57,793 nt of DNA from Novosphingobium sp. FKTRR1 (GCF_020404405.1 NZ_JAIZDA010000021.1:1-57793), one strand, 5' to 3'. Shown: positions 15,901 to 26,467, counted from the first letter of the stretch. A program made the numbers and translations. The notes: a model not told the origin generated them from the sequence alone.

Positions 15901-17133
15901 TCAGGCGCGGCTTTGCGTCAGCGCGGCGTAGATCAGGGTCTTGAGCTGGCGGCGGATCGGATAGGCCGAGGACGGCATCAGTTGCGTCATGAACACCATG
16001 TGCAGCTTTTCCACCGGATCGATGAAGAACGCGGTCGAGAAGATGCCGCCCCAGTAATACTCGCCCGCGTTGCCCGGCACCAGTGCGCGCGCCGGATCGA
16101 GCGTGATGCCAAAGCCCAGCCCGAACCCGGCCCCGGCATTGTTGGCTTCGCTGAACAGCGCCTTGGACACTTGCGTCAGATCCTTGCCGTCGGGCAAGTG
16201 GTTGGCGGTCATCAGCGCCAGCGTGCGCGGGCCGATCAGCCGCACGCCATCCACCGCACCGCCACCGATCAGCGCCTGACAGAAGCGGTGATAGTCCGCC
16301 GTGGTCGAGAGCAAGCCGCCGCCGCCGCTTTCGAAGCGGGGCGGGCGCAGCGTGTTGGAGCTTTCCGCCTTGTCGAGCAGTTGCGGCGCCTTGCCCGGCG
16401 CATAGTTCCACGCATCGGCCAGCCGGTGCGCTTTGTCGGGCGGGCAGTGAAAGCCGGTATCGACCATCCCCAGCGGGTCGAAGATGCGGCTGGCAAAGAA
16501 CGCGCCAAGGCTCATCCCCGAAAGCCGGGCGACCACCACGCCCAGCACGTCGGTGCCGACCGAATAGTTCCACGCCGTGCCGGGCTCGAATTCGAGCGGC
16601 AGCTTTGCCAGTTCGGCGATGAAGTGGTCGTTGCCCGGCAGGCTGGCGTGGCCGTCAAGCTTGGCCTTGCGGTAGGCGGCATCGACGTTGGTGCGGTTCT
16701 GGATGCCGTATGTCAGGCCCGACTGGTGCGACAGCAGATCGACCATGCGGATCGTGCCCGCAGGCCGTGCCGGCATGAACGGCGCTTCACCGCCGCCGCC
16801 GGTATAGACGCCGACCTGGGCGAATTCGGGCAGCACGCGGGTGATCGGATCGTCGAGCGCGACTTTGCCTTCTTCGACCAGCATCATGAATGCGATCGAG
16901 GTCAGCGGCTTGGTCATCGAGGCGATGCGATAGATCGTGTCGGCGGCCAGCGGGGTGCCGTCGGCCCGCGCGATGCCTTGCGTGGCCCGATAGACCGGCA
17001 CGCCGTCGCGGGCGACCAGCACGTCGGTTCCGGGCAGCTTGCCGGGGGTGACATAGCGTTCGGCCAGAAACGGGGCGATCCGGTCGAGACGGTCGGCAGC
17101 GAAGCCCAGCGCGGCAGGGTCGGCGATGGTCAT
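15901..17133 (-). CDS. Serine hydrolase of the beta-lactamase/esterase family
   Basis: 410-residue class C beta-lactamase-like fold without an evident signal peptide, so it is probably a cytosolic esterase. The nucleophile motif is SMTK (72-75). [11 protein letters not shown] provides a tyrosine in the expected Y-x-N/S position, and HxG-like GGIFSTAFF lies near the C-terminus. Family members hydrolyse esters more often than beta-lactams. The ATG at 17133 follows AAAGGAAA and sits 14 bp after the thioesterase gene; a longer reading into that gene is not supported. In context it could open an ester or lactone of the catabolised substrate. Confidence 0.88.
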   Translation of the reverse strand: MTIADPAALGFAADRLDRIAPFLAERYVTPGKLPGTDVLVARDGVPVYRATQGIARADGTPLAADTIYRIASMTKPLTSIAFMMLVEEGKVALDDPITRVLPEFAQVGVYTGGGGEAPFMPARPAGTIRMVDLLSHQSGLTYGIQNRTNVDAAYRKAKLDGHASLPGNDHFIAELAKLPLEFEPGTAWNYSVGTDVLGVVVARLSGMSLGAFFASRIFDPLGMVDTGFHCPPDKAHRLADAWNYAPGKAPQLLDKAESSNTLRPPRFESGGGGLLSTTADYHRFCQALIGGGAVDGVRLIGPRTLALMTANHLPDGKDLTQVSKALFSEANNAGAGFGLGFGITLDPARALVPGNAGEYYWGGIFSTAFFIDPVEKLHMVFMTQLMPSSAYPIRRQLKTLIYAALTQSRA

Positions 17134-17147
17134 GGCGTCGTTTCCTT

Positions 17148-17975
17148 TCACCCGAACAGGGCCACCGATTGCAGGCCGCGCATCTGTTCGACACCATCGG
17201 CGTTCCACAGCCGCAGCGTTTCGCTGCTGAAGCCATGCGCCATCCCGTTCGACGCGGTTTCCAGCAGCCACCAGCCATCGCGCGTGGCAGGCGCATCGGT
17301 CAGCAGGGTGAACGACCAGTTGATCGAACTGATCGGGCCGCGCCGTTCGGTCGCCCGCAGCGAGCCGGGGGGCAAGGTATCGCCGATGCCGACCAGTTCG
17401 CCGAACGGGTCCAGCCCGGCGCGCTCGTTCAGCCGGACCCAGCGGCGCAAGGTGCCGGGATGCGGTGCGGGACGCGGCAGCGAGCGGCGCAGCTCGAACT
17501 GGCGGATGAAGCTGGGGGCCATGCTGTGCAGCGGATAAGTCTCGGATTCCTCGGGCGGAACGAACGCGTCAAGCCGCGACGGCGGGATTTCGCCATTGGA
17601 GGGCCGCGCGCTGCCGAACAGCCAGGTGGCACGATGGACCAGCGCGCCGGTCGGATCGTGCAGCGTCGTCTCGACATGGCTGACGCTGCGCCCGGTGCGC
17701 AGCATCGTCACCCGCGCCTCGACCTCATCGCCGACCGGCCCGATGAAGCCGACTTGCCCGGCGCGCAACGGGGGCAGGTCGGGAAAGGTGGCGCTCGCCG
17801 CCGCATAGCCGATGAACGAGGAGGCGCCGCCGTACATCGTGCGACCCTGCATCCACCCCGCCGCGCCGCTCAACCGGAAGCGCCCTTCGCCCAAAGGCTC
17901 AAGCCCCTGCGCCAGCGCGGCAAGCGCTACGTCCGGCGCCTGTTCAGCAGGAATAGTCGTGCCAGCTTCGGCCAT
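17148..17975 (-). CDS. Acyl-CoA thioesterase-like protein
   Basis: 275-residue protein resembling the double-hotdog, TesB-like thioesterase group. The first hotdog is around residues 20-110 with [17 protein letters not shown] and a helix typical of the fold, and [13 protein letters not shown] matches the central strands. The second half includes [10 protein letters not shown]. It likely hydrolyses an acyl-CoA or binds one in the catabolic module. It appears to be the first gene of the minus-strand operon running down to the HD-like gene. The ATG at 17975 was chosen because the longer open frame upstream has poor coding character. Confidence 0.82.
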   Translation of the reverse strand: MAEAGTTIPAEQAPDVALAALAQGLEPLGEGRFRLSGAAGWMQGRTMYGGASSFIGYAAASATFPDLPPLRAGQVGFIGPVGDEVEARVTMLRTGRSVSHVETTLHDPTGALVHRATWLFGSARPSNGEIPPSRLDAFVPPEESETYPLHSMAPSFIRQFELRRSLPRPAPHPGTLRRWVRLNERAGLDPFGELVGIGDTLPPGSLRATERRGPISSINWSFTLLTDAPATRDGWWLLETASNGMAHGFSSETLRLWNADGVEQMRGLQSVALFG

Positions 17976-18305
17976 CGTTGCTCCCAATCCTTCTGCGCGT
18001 TCGCAGGTGTCGCCGGTCTGCGCCGGGGGCGATTCCGGCCGTGACAGGTCGTCGTTTTCGGTATCGTTGCGCACGAATGCAGCGCTTGGCAAGGCCCGCA
18101 TTTCGGCGGAAAACGCCGCGAAATTGCCGGAGTGGACCTTTCCCCTACGGCAAGGCGGCAGACCGCCCGCTAATTTTTCGCCGGTTCCGGTGGCGTCGCC
18201 GTTGCTTGTCGGGGGCAGGTGCCATCTTGCGATTGCCGCGAATGCCGCGCATGTCATGACGATGTCACGCGGGCGACCGAAACCGTGGCAACGAAGGGGC
18301 GCATC
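17976..18305. other. Divergent intergenic region, thioesterase/TonB receptor
   Basis: No gene is seen in these 330 bp. They must hold the promoters of the minus-strand catabolic operon and of the TonB-dependent receptor. A compact GGCGG-caga-CCGCC stem (18154-18167) followed within a few bases by ATTTTT on the plus strand could act as an attenuator or stray terminator. GTCATGAC occurs at about 18255-18262. I cannot assign -35/-10 boxes with confidence. Confidence 0.45.
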
Positions 18306-20741
18306 ATGCAGGGTTTCAAGGGCACCGGTTGGGCATTGCGGGCGGCTGAACTGGCGGCTGGCACCAGTCTTCTGGCGCTTGCCCCCGCTGCCATGGCTCA
18401 GGTGGCCGCCGATGCACCTTCCGCCGAAGCACCGGCCGCCGATGCACCGACCGCGGTTCCCGGCGAAATCGTGGTGACCGCGCAAAAGCGGGTCGAAAAG
18501 CTGCAGGACGTCCCGATCTCGCTGCAAGTGCTTGATACCGCAGCACTTTCCAACAAGAACGTGCGCAACTTCAACGACTACGCCAAGTTCCTGCCCTCGT
18601 TGTCGTTCACCAGCTATGGTCCCGGCAATGCCGAAGTCTATTTCCGCGGGCTGTCGAACGGCAACCGCCTGTCGACCGGATCGCAGCCGACCGTCGGCGT
18701 CTATATCGACGAACAGCCGGTCACCACGATCGGCGAGACGGTCGACGTCCACATCTATGACATCGCGCGGGTAGAGGCCCTGTCGGGGCCGCAAGGCACG
18801 CTGTTCGGCGCCAGTTCCGAAGCGGGCACGCTGCGGATCATCACCAACAAGCCCGATCCCAAGGCCTTCTCCGGCTCGATCGACCTGACCGGAACGTCGG
18901 TGGCCAACGGCAAGCTCGGCGCGATCGGCGAGGGGTATGTCAACCTGCCGCTGTCAAGCTGGGCGGCGCTGCGGCTGGTCGGCTGGGTTCAGCACGACGG
19001 CGGCTATATCGACAACGTACGCGGTCGCCCGGCGGTCTATCCGACCTCGGGCGCGGTGCGCGACAACAAGGCGCTGGTCGAGCACGCCTTCAACCCGATC
19101 GATACGTATGGCGGGCGCGCCGCGCTGGGCGTCGATCTGGACGACAACTGGACCGCGACCGCCACGGTGATGGGGCAGGACGAGAAATCGCGCGGCACCT
19201 TCGGCTTCAAGCCTTCGGTCGGAGACTTGCGGACCACGCGCTATTTCCCCGAATCGCAGAAGGATCGCTGGGGGCAGGCCGCGCTGACGATCGAGGGCAA
19301 GATCAGCAATCTGGCGGTGACCTATGCCGGAGCCTATTTCGAGCGGACCGCGCAATATAACTCGGACTATTCGGACTACGCCTTTTTTTACGACAGCTAT
19401 TATGCGGCGACACCCGAATACTTCGGCAACAATTTCTACAACGATCAGGGAACGCTGATCAATCCGGCGCAGAACACCACCCAGCACGAACATTTCACCA
19501 AGCTTAGTCAGGAACTGCGCATCGCCACCCCGGCAAAGGACCGGCTGCGGCTGGTCGCGGGGGTGTTCTACCAGCGCCAGACCAACGACTGGACCAACCT
19601 GTACATCGTGCCGGGGTTGGCGGCGTCGCAATCGGTCACCGGTCTGCCGGGCGTGAACTACGCCAATATACAGTACCGCGTGGACCGCGATTACGCCGCC
19701 TTTGCGCAAGCCGCGTTCGACATCGTGCCCGGCCTGACGCTGACCGGCGGCTTGCGCGGCTATCGCTATGACAACACCGTGGTCGGCTTCTTCGGGTTCA
19801 ACGCCACCCGCTCGTCGGTGGGCGAGGCGCTGTGCCTGCCGGGCACCGTCGGCCGCTATGGCACGCAGCGGCCGTGCGACAACATCAATGCCAAGGCGAC
19901 CGGATCGGGCGTGCGGCACAAGCTCGATCTCAGCTGGAAGATCGACCGCGACAAGCTGCTTTACGCCACCTGGTCGACCGGATTCCGTCCGGGCGGGATC
20001 AACCGCCGACCCGCGGCAGCGCCCTATCAGGCGGAAAAGCTGAGCAACTACGAAATCGGCTGGAAAACCACCTGGCTGGGCGGCAAGTTGCGCGTCAACG
20101 GGGCGCTGTTCCTCGAAAAGCTCGATCAGGCGCAGTTCGCCGTCACCAGCGACCAGAACGGCATCACCGATATCGTCAACGCCGGGCGCGCCCAGTCCAA
20201 GGGCGTGGAAGGCGACGTAACGCTGGTGCCCTTGCGCGGGCTGACCTTGCAGGCTTCGGCGACGTATGCCGAGGCCAAGATCACCACCGACTTGTGCAAG
20301 TACACCAATGCCGCGTTCGATTGCACGATCCCCAGCGCCAGCGGCAGTCCCAACGCCTTGCGCGCGCCTGCCGGAACCCGCTTTTCGGGCGCGCCGAAGT
20401 TCAAGACCAGCGCCAGCGCGCGCTACGACTTTGCGGTCGAAGGCGGCGCGGACGCGTTCGTGCAGGCCTCTGTCTCGCACCTCAGTTCGGTCAGTTCCTC
20501 GCTCGATGTGACCGAGGCGGCGCTGATCGGGGTGCAGCCGGGCTACACCACGATCGATGCCTCGATGGGGGTGACGACGGGGCCCTGGTCGGTGTCGCTG
20601 AGCGCAGACAACCTGTTCGATGTGCGCGCCCAGCAGACCCGCACCGCCACGTGCGCGATCGCGCTGTGCGGGCCGGAATCGATCGTGGTCTATCCGTTGC
20701 GGCCGCGTCTGGTTTCGCTGCGGGTCGGCCGCAAGTTCTGA
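18306..20741 (+). CDS. TonB-dependent outer-membrane receptor
   Basis: 811-residue precursor. A signal peptide ends near AMAQ (residues 29-32). A short acidic linker is followed by a TonB-box-like GEIVVTAQKR (53-62), the plug domain (LQDVPISLQVL onward, with VEALSGPQGTLFGASSEAGT), and a long beta-barrel ending in VGRKF with the terminal Phe typical of outer-membrane barrels. It probably imports the substrate degraded by the divergent acyl-CoA operon, a frequent pairing in sphingomonads, but the ligand is not shown by sequence. The ATG at 18306 follows GAAGGGG. Confidence 0.94.
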   Translation: MQGFKGTGWALRAAELAAGTSLLALAPAAMAQVAADAPSAEAPAADAPTAVPGEIVVTAQKRVEKLQDVPISLQVLDTAALSNKNVRNFNDYAKFLPSLSFTSYGPGNAEVYFRGLSNGNRLSTGSQPTVGVYIDEQPVTTIGETVDVHIYDIARVEALSGPQGTLFGASSEAGTLRIITNKPDPKAFSGSIDLTGTSVANGKLGAIGEGYVNLPLSSWAALRLVGWVQHDGGYIDNVRGRPAVYPTSGAVRDNKALVEHAFNPIDTYGGRAALGVDLDDNWTATATVMGQDEKSRGTFGFKPSVGDLRTTRYFPESQKDRWGQAALTIEGKISNLAVTYAGAYFERTAQYNSDYSDYAFFYDSYYAATPEYFGNNFYNDQGTLINPAQNTTQHEHFTKLSQELRIATPAKDRLRLVAGVFYQRQTNDWTNLYIVPGLAASQSVTGLPGVNYANIQYRVDRDYAAFAQAAFDIVPGLTLTGGLRGYRYDNTVVGFFGFNATRSSVGEALCLPGTVGRYGTQRPCDNINAKATGSGVRHKLDLSWKIDRDKLLYATWSTGFRPGGINRRPAAAPYQAEKLSNYEIGWKTTWLGGKLRVNGALFLEKLDQAQFAVTSDQNGITDIVNAGRAQSKGVEGDVTLVPLRGLTLQASATYAEAKITTDLCKYTNAAFDCTIPSASGSPNALRAPAGTRFSGAPKFKTSASARYDFAVEGGADAFVQASVSHLSSVSSSLDVTEAALIGVQPGYTTIDASMGVTTGPWSVSLSADNLFDVRAQQTRTATCAIALCGPESIVVYPLRPRLVSLRVGRKF

Positions 20742-20768
20742 TCGCTCTTCGCCACCGGAGTTGATGCC

Positions 20769-21869
20769 ATGCGTTTGCTGCTTAAGGTTTGTGCCGCGCT
20801 CGCATTGGCCTTGCCGGTTTTCGGGATCGCAAGGTCGGCCCCGCATGCTGTCGCCCCTGCCGACGGCGGCCAGCGGCTGATCCTCGTGACGATGGACGGC
20901 ACGCGCTGGCACGACCTGTTTCGCGGACCCGACGCGGCGCTGCTGGCCGACAAGCGCTTCACCGATCCCGACATGAAGGACGCGGTGGAAAAGGCCTGGG
21001 CCACCGGCCCCGATCACGGTGCGGCGCTGATGCCGTTCCTGCACGGCACCATGGCCCATCGCGGCGTGCTCTATGGCAACCGCGATGCGGGCCAGTGCCT
21101 GCAAGTGGCCAACGGCATGTGGTTCTCCTACCCCGGCTACAACGAGATCCTGACCGGTCGCGCCGATGACGCGCACATCACCAGCAACGACAAGATCTAC
21201 AACCCCAACGTCACCTTCCTCGAATGGCTGAACCGCCGTCCCGGCTTTGCCGGAAAGGTCGCGGCGATCGGCACATGGGACGTTTTTCCCTATATCATCA
21301 ATGACAAGCGCAGCGGCATCGCGGTCAATGCGGCGTTTGGCGGGCGCTTCCCCACCGACACGCTGACGATGCGCGCGGCGTTCGACACCTTGCGCACGGT
21401 CAAACCGCGCGTGCTCTATGTCGGGTTGGGCGATACCGACGAACTCGCCCACATCGGCGACTACGATCAGTATCTGACCGCGATGAACCGCGATGACGAT
21501 TTCATCGCCGAACTGTGGCGGATGGCGCAGGCCGACCCCGCCTATCGCGGGCGCACCACGCTGATCGTCACGACCGACCACGGGCGCGGCGCGGCTGGCG
21601 GCGCGGCGTGGACCGAACACGGCAGCGCCCGCTCGGTCGAGATCGACCCGGCGGGCTTCACCATTCCCGACAAGGCCGGTTTTCCGGGCTCCGAACAGAT
21701 CTGGCTGGCCGCGCTGGGCCCAGCAGTGCGCGCGGCACAGCCGGTGGGCAGCCCGTGCCTGCACCAGAACCAGATTGCCGCCAGCGCGCTGGTCGCGCTC
21801 GGTCAGGACTGGCGCGCGTTCGATGCGGGCGCGGGGGCGCCCTTGCCGTTCTTCGCCAAGGACCGATAA
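20769..21869 (+). CDS. Periplasmic alkaline-phosphatase-superfamily hydrolase
   Basis: 366-residue protein with a signal peptide (hydrophobic residues 4-20). The metal-binding scaffold of the alkaline phosphatase/sulfatase superfamily is visible: Asp43 in VTMDGTRW, a candidate nucleophile Ser120 in SYPGYNEILTG, the DxxxH pair in DTDELAHIGDYDQY, and TTDHGRG. The S-x-P-x5-TG layout is like nucleotide pyrophosphatase/phosphodiesterases. It follows the TonB receptor by 27 bp, so it probably acts in the periplasm on a phosphorylated form of the imported ligand or on another phosphoester. Confidence 0.82.
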   Translation: MRLLLKVCAALALALPVFGIARSAPHAVAPADGGQRLILVTMDGTRWHDLFRGPDAALLADKRFTDPDMKDAVEKAWATGPDHGAALMPFLHGTMAHRGVLYGNRDAGQCLQVANGMWFSYPGYNEILTGRADDAHITSNDKIYNPNVTFLEWLNRRPGFAGKVAAIGTWDVFPYIINDKRSGIAVNAAFGGRFPTDTLTMRAAFDTLRTVKPRVLYVGLGDTDELAHIGDYDQYLTAMNRDDDFIAELWRMAQADPAYRGRTTLIVTTDHGRGAAGGAAWTEHGSARSVEIDPAGFTIPDKAGFPGSEQIWLAALGPAVRAAQPVGSPCLHQNQIAASALVALGQDWRAFDAGAGAPLPFFAKDR

Positions 21870-21948
21870 GGGCGCGCAGCAACCGGCTTGCCAGAACGCG
21901 CCGAGCGGCTTAATGCTATAAGAAATAGCAATCATGCGGGAGAGACCC

Positions 21949-23352
21949 ATGGCCGAATTTCAGCGCATCAATCCGCTCACCGGTGACGTAGCGTCGACCG
22001 CGCCCGCTTTGCAGGCCGACGCCATTCCCGCCATCGCCGCGCGCGCTGCCGCCGCGCAACCGGCATGGGGCGCGCTTGGCCCCAATGCCCGCCGCGCCGT
22101 GCTGATGAAGGCCGCCGCCGCGCTTGAAGCGCGGGCCGAGGACTTTGTTGCGGCGATGATGGGCGAGATCGGCGCGACGCGCGGCTGGGCGCTGTTCAAC
22201 CTTGGCCTTGCCGCCAGCATGGTGCGCGAAGCCGCCGCGCTGACCACCCAGATTGCGGGCGAAGTGATCCCCTCGGACAAGCCGGGCTGTCTGGCCATGG
22301 CACTGCGCGAACCGGTTGGCGTGATCCTTGGCATCGCGCCGTGGAACGCGCCGATCATCCTTGGCGTGCGCGCCATCGCCGTGCCCTTGGCGTGCGGCAA
22401 TGCGGTCATCCTCAAGGCCAGCGAGCAGTGCCCGCGCACCCACGCCCTGATCATCGAAGCCTTCGCCGAAGCGGGCTTTCCCGAAGGCGTCGTCAATGTC
22501 GTCACCAACGCGCCCGCCGATGCCGCCGATGTGGTCGGCGCGCTGATCGACGCGCCCGAGGTCAAGCGCATCAACTTTACCGGCAGCACCGCCGTCGGCC
22601 GCATCATCGCCACGCGTGCAGCCGGGCACCTCAAGCCCTGCCTGTTGGAACTGGGCGGCAAGGCGCCGCTGATCGTGCTTGAGGACGCCGATCTGGACGA
22701 AGCGGTCAAGGCCGCCGCGTTCGGCGCCTTCATGAATCAGGGCCAGATCTGCATGAGCACCGAGCGGATCATCGTGGTCGATGCCGTGGCCGATGAATTT
22801 GCCGCCAGGTTCAAGGCCAAAGTACAGACGCTCGCGGTCGGCGACCCGCGCGAAGGCACCACGCCGCTGGGCGCGGTGGTCGATGCCAGGACGGTCGCGC
22901 ACTGTCAGGCGCTGGTCGATGACGCGCTGGCCCATGGCGCCGAACTGCTCACCGGCGGAACCACCACGCACAACGTGCTGATGCCCGCGCACGTGGTCGA
23001 TGGCGTGACGGCCGAGATGAAGCTGTTCCGCGACGAAAGCTTCGGCCCGGTGGTCGGCGTGATCCATGCGCGCGACGAGGCGCACGCCATCGCGCTGGCC
23101 AACGACAGCGAATACGGCCTGTCCGCTGCGGTCTTCACCCGCGACACCGCGCGCGGGCTGAGGGTTGCGCGGCAGATCAAATCGGGCATCTGCCACGTCA
23201 ACGGACCGACCGTGCATGACGAGGCACAGATGCCGTTCGGCGGCGTCGGCGCATCGGGCTATGGCCGCTTTGGCGGCAAGGCCGGGATCGACAGCTTCAC
23301 CGAACTGCGCTGGATCACCATCGAAACCCAGCCGGGTCATTTCCCGATCTGA
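21949..23352 (+). CDS. NAD-dependent aldehyde dehydrogenase, vanillin/salicylaldehyde type
   Basis: 467-residue ALDH. The cofactor segment is WNAPIILGVRAIAVPLACGN, with FTGSTAVGR, the general base Glu in LELGGKAPLIVLEDAD, and catalytic Cys268 in NQGQICMSTER. The length and these segments resemble vanillin dehydrogenase and salicylaldehyde dehydrogenase (DoxF) more than betaine-type enzymes. This suggests an aromatic or allylic aldehyde substrate, though the specificity is inferred. The ATG at 21949 follows GGGAGAG. It lies 79 bp after the phosphatase gene on the same strand. Confidence 0.9.
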   Translation: MAEFQRINPLTGDVASTAPALQADAIPAIAARAAAAQPAWGALGPNARRAVLMKAAAALEARAEDFVAAMMGEIGATRGWALFNLGLAASMVREAAALTTQIAGEVIPSDKPGCLAMALREPVGVILGIAPWNAPIILGVRAIAVPLACGNAVILKASEQCPRTHALIIEAFAEAGFPEGVVNVVTNAPADAADVVGALIDAPEVKRINFTGSTAVGRIIATRAAGHLKPCLLELGGKAPLIVLEDADLDEAVKAAAFGAFMNQGQICMSTERIIVVDAVADEFAARFKAKVQTLAVGDPREGTTPLGAVVDARTVAHCQALVDDALAHGAELLTGGTTTHNVLMPAHVVDGVTAEMKLFRDESFGPVVGVIHARDEAHAIALANDSEYGLSAAVFTRDTARGLRVARQIKSGICHVNGPTVHDEAQMPFGGVGASGYGRFGGKAGIDSFTELRWITIETQPGHFPI

Positions 23353-23432
23353 TCGGCTTAAATCGGGCGCAAACCGGCTGCGGCCCGCAAGGTCACCTTG
23401 CGGGCCCACCTGCGCATAGCCATGTCGGCCCG

Positions 23433-24755
23433 ATGACCGGATCTTCGCGCAAAGTTCCCGCTGGCCGCATCGCGCGGCTCTCCGCCTTCGGGCAACTGGC
23501 GGCTGGCCTGGCGGGCGGGGTCGCTGCCGAAGGCGCGCGGCGGCTGGCGCAGGGCGAGCGGCCGCGCATGGCCGACCTGTTGCTCACCCCGGCCAACGCC
23601 ACCCGCGTGACCGAGCAGCTATCGCGGCTGCGCGGCGCGGCGATGAAGCTGGGACAGATGATCTCGCTCGATGCGGGCGACATGCTTCCGCCCGAACTGA
23701 CCGCCATCCTCTCGCGGCTGCGCGATTCTGCGCACACCATGCCGCCAGCCCAGCTTGAAAGCGTGCTGGCCCAGCACTGGGGCAAGGATTGGCGGCGGCG
23801 CTTTGCCCGGTTCGATGCGCGGCCGGTTGCCGCCGCCTCGATCGGGCAGGTCCACCGCGCCGAACTGCGCGACGGGCGCGTGCTGGCGATCAAGGTGCAG
23901 TACCCCGGCGTCGCCCGCAGCATCGATTCCGATGTCGACAACGTCGCCACTTTGCTCAAAGTGTCGGGCCTGCTGCCATCGACGCTCGACGTCGCGCCGC
24001 TGCTGACCGAGGCCAAGCGGCAGTTGCACGAGGAAGCCGACTACCTGCGTGAGGCGGCGCAGATGACCCGCTACGCCGATCTGCTCGCCGACGATCCGCA
24101 GTTCCTTGTGCCCCGGCCCCTGGCGGACCTCACCGGACCCACCGTGCTGGCGATGGACTACATCGCGGCCCGCCCGATCGACGAACTGGCCGACGCCACG
24201 CCCGAGGCGCGCAACGCGGCGATCGCGGCACTGCTGACGCTGACCTTGCGCGAATTGTTCGAGTTCGGCTTCATGCAGACCGACCCCAACTTCGCCAACT
24301 ACCGCTGGCTGCCCGGTGAGGGGGGCGCAGCGGGCCGGATCGTGCTGCTCGATTTCGGCGCAGCGCGGGCGGTGCCCGATCACGTTGCGCAAGGCTATCG
24401 CGCGCTGCTGACAGCGGGCCTTGCGGGCGATCACGCCGGGGTCAGGGCGGCGGTGCAGAACGCAGGTTTCGCCTCGACCGCGCAGTTCGAGCGCCATGGG
24501 CCTGCGCTCGATGCCATGATCGCGGTGATTCTGCGGCAGGTGCAGCGCGCGCAGGACTTCGACTTCTCCGACCGCAGCTTCGTCGAGGAAATCCGCAACA
24601 ACGTGCAGCCGGTCGCCGCCGATCGCGCCAGCTGGCACATCCCGCCTGCCGAAATGCTGTTCGTGCAACGCAAGATCAGCGGCATCGCCCTCCTGTCGGT
24701 CCGCATGAAGGCCCGCGTGCCGCTCGCCGCGCTGGTCGGGCGGTTTGTCGGGTAA
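23433..24755 (+). CDS. ABC1/COQ8-like atypical kinase (UbiB family)
   Basis: 440-residue protein. It has the KxGQ signature KLGQ (72-75) in the N-terminal helical extension, the alanine-rich nucleotide loop AAASIGQVH, Lys in AIKVQYPGV, and LLDFGAARAVP as the metal-binding DFG. The QTDPNFANYRW segment is close to the QTDPN of mitochondrial COQ8/ADCK3 rather than the DPHPGN of UbiB. No C-terminal membrane helices are evident. Known relatives support ubiquinone synthesis or lipid homeostasis through ATPase/kinase activity. Its link to the neighbouring aldehyde dehydrogenase is unclear. Confidence 0.88.
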   Translation: MTGSSRKVPAGRIARLSAFGQLAAGLAGGVAAEGARRLAQGERPRMADLLLTPANATRVTEQLSRLRGAAMKLGQMISLDAGDMLPPELTAILSRLRDSAHTMPPAQLESVLAQHWGKDWRRRFARFDARPVAAASIGQVHRAELRDGRVLAIKVQYPGVARSIDSDVDNVATLLKVSGLLPSTLDVAPLLTEAKRQLHEEADYLREAAQMTRYADLLADDPQFLVPRPLADLTGPTVLAMDYIAARPIDELADATPEARNAAIAALLTLTLRELFEFGFMQTDPNFANYRWLPGEGGAAGRIVLLDFGAARAVPDHVAQGYRALLTAGLAGDHAGVRAAVQNAGFASTAQFERHGPALDAMIAVILRQVQRAQDFDFSDRSFVEEIRNNVQPVAADRASWHIPPAEMLFVQRKISGIALLSVRMKARVPLAALVGRFVG

Positions 24756-24927
24756 GCCGGGCCCCAATCCACACGCCGTGGGGGGGCAGGGCCGGTGGCA
24801 TCACGGCTTGCAAAGTGCACGCTCTCGGGCGTTGCAAAATTCATGCTTACCGTGACGCCATCATCGGGTTCTGTGGCAGCCAAGCTCTTTCAGGTCGCCT
24901 CGGACCCGTCGTGCTAGGGTTCTGCCC

Positions 24928-26103
24928 TCAAGCCTTGATCTCGCCCTTCCCGGAAACAAACACCACGCCATTGTGGATGTGCGGCCGCGATTGCGATTGT
25001 CTGTTGTAATAGGGGTTGTATTTTTCCGCCGTGAAATGGGTCACGATGCTTTTGCGCGTGTGGCCGGGGCGGGTCACAGCCGATCCGCCGTGGGCAAGAT
25101 CGGCATGCCAGACGAGCACATCGCCCGCTTTGGCAAGGAAACTGCTTTTTGCCTGCCCCAGTTTGGCGGCATCTTCGTGCAGCGATGTCAGGAAGGCCTC
25201 GTGCTGGCTTGGATTGGCCTCCATCCATTTGCTCAACGAACCAAAGACATAGTCGGCCGAACGATGGCTGCCGACAAAGTATTCCAGCTCGCCGGTACCT
25301 TCTGCAATATCTTCCAGTGCGGTCCAGGTCGCCAGCATCGACATGGGGTTGCCATCGACCTTGACGTAAGCGGTATCCTTGTGGATCGGCTGCTGCGATC
25401 CCCAGATGAACGACAGTTGCTGAAATGCCTTGGGTCGATCTTCAAAAACTGCAGTCAGGAATGCGACGACCTTCGGTGCTGTCGCGGCTTCCCGTGCGGA
25501 TTGCAGGTGAAAGTACGCGTCAAGCAGCTTCGTGTTCTGATTGTAATAGGCCCGATCGATGGGGACGATGCTCTGGGGTGTGAATATCTCGATATCGATG
25601 CCTGCGTATTTCTGATCCCAGGCATCGTCGATATCCCGGTTCAGCCGGGAAACTGTCTCTGGCGCGACTGCGCCAGGGATCACGATGTAGCCATCACGGA
25701 CAAATGTCCTGATCTGCGCTGCGGTATCCGCGTCGATTTCCCCGCTTGCCATCTTCTCGGCCAGACGCTCGTCCCAGTTTGGCAGGTCGATCCACATGCC
25801 GCCGAAGGGGCTGTGCGGCACAAGGTTGGTCTGCTGTGCAGAGCCATTGGGCGAAAACGTCAGGGCTGCGCCATCGCTCTCGATCGTGATGCGCAAGTCC
25901 TGCAGGCAAGCCGCAGGAAAATACGCAGTGTCGATCCGAAAGCGCTCATGATCAAATTCAACCACACCCGTACCGGTTTCAAGCGACGCAAGGCGACGGC
26001 CAGCCAATTCGATGATCAGACGGCGTGGCGTGCCTTTCACAATCCGGCCGCAGATTTCGCTGTCGTCCCAGCGATCGATTTGAGCTCCCAGCATCAAGGC
26101 CAC
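24928..26103 (-). CDS. Phytanoyl-CoA dioxygenase (PhyH)-like oxygenase
   Basis: 391-residue protein. Residues about 125-375 are PhyH-like, an Fe(II)/2-oxoglutarate oxygenase fold with ligands His241 and Asp243 (IHKDTAYV) and His338 (LAHGG), and Arg346 or Arg350 as the likely 2-oxoglutarate anchor. Residues 1-105 are a separate, strand-rich region not seen in simple PhyH enzymes and not recognised. It is the distal end of a minus-strand cluster with a sulfotransferase and glycosyltransferases. A second PhyH-like gene lies at 40098-41213. Hydroxylation of a capsule sugar, lipid or substituent is a reasonable guess. Confidence 0.85.
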   Translation of the reverse strand: MALMLGAQIDRWDDSEICGRIVKGTPRRLIIELAGRRLASLETGTGVVEFDHERFRIDTAYFPAACLQDLRITIESDGAALTFSPNGSAQQTNLVPHSPFGGMWIDLPNWDERLAEKMASGEIDADTAAQIRTFVRDGYIVIPGAVAPETVSRLNRDIDDAWDQKYAGIDIEIFTPQSIVPIDRAYYNQNTKLLDAYFHLQSAREAATAPKVVAFLTAVFEDRPKAFQQLSFIWGSQQPIHKDTAYVKVDGNPMSMLATWTALEDIAEGTGELEYFVGSHRSADYVFGSLSKWMEANPSQHEAFLTSLHEDAAKLGQAKSSFLAKAGDVLVWHADLAHGGSAVTRPGHTRKSIVTHFTAEKYNPYYNRQSQSRPHIHNGVVFVSGKGEIKA

Positions 26104-26467
26104 CTCATGGCAAAAACAGTTGAGTGAGAAAGCTACCTCGCAAATAAAACTTTCGAGTCAAGTCTGGATGCCACCAATTCTGCCCAATGCAGCCAAGCCG
26201 CACCGCGCCGGTCTCAGCCTTCCGGTCGACGTGGTATTCGCTTTTTAAATATAGAGATGCACAAACGTAACATCAGCATCGCCGCGAACGAGCGAGCGAA
26301 CGCTTCATGTTCATGACCCGATCGCAAAGCACCATGGTGCCAAGAGCAAGTAGGGTCGATTCTGCAGGAGCGCGCAGGGCCGAGTGAAATGACACAAGAT
26401 CGCGATTGTCGAAAGTGACCGCCCAATCTTGAGTGAAAATCAATGGAGGAGATATTATCTTTTTCAA
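26104..26467. other. AT-richer intergenic region before the PhyH gene
   Basis: No convincing gene in 364 bp; the small open frames have no family resemblance and no ribosome site. The base composition is clearly lower in GC than the left half of the window, including TTTTTAAATATAGAG near 26240. This region probably carries a separate promoter for the PhyH-like gene, because it splits that gene from the sulfotransferase. No clear operator or hairpin is visible. Confidence 0.5.

Noticed and set aside
18954..21950. A 998-codon open frame antisense to the TonB receptor and phosphatase genes
   Set aside because: It spans two well-supported genes and an intergenic gap, has no recognisable domain, and is explained by the strong third-position GC bias.
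26214..26467. Short minus-strand frames of 64-70 codons in the gap before the PhyH-like gene
   Set aside because: No ribosome sites, no family resemblance, and the two frames overlap each other.
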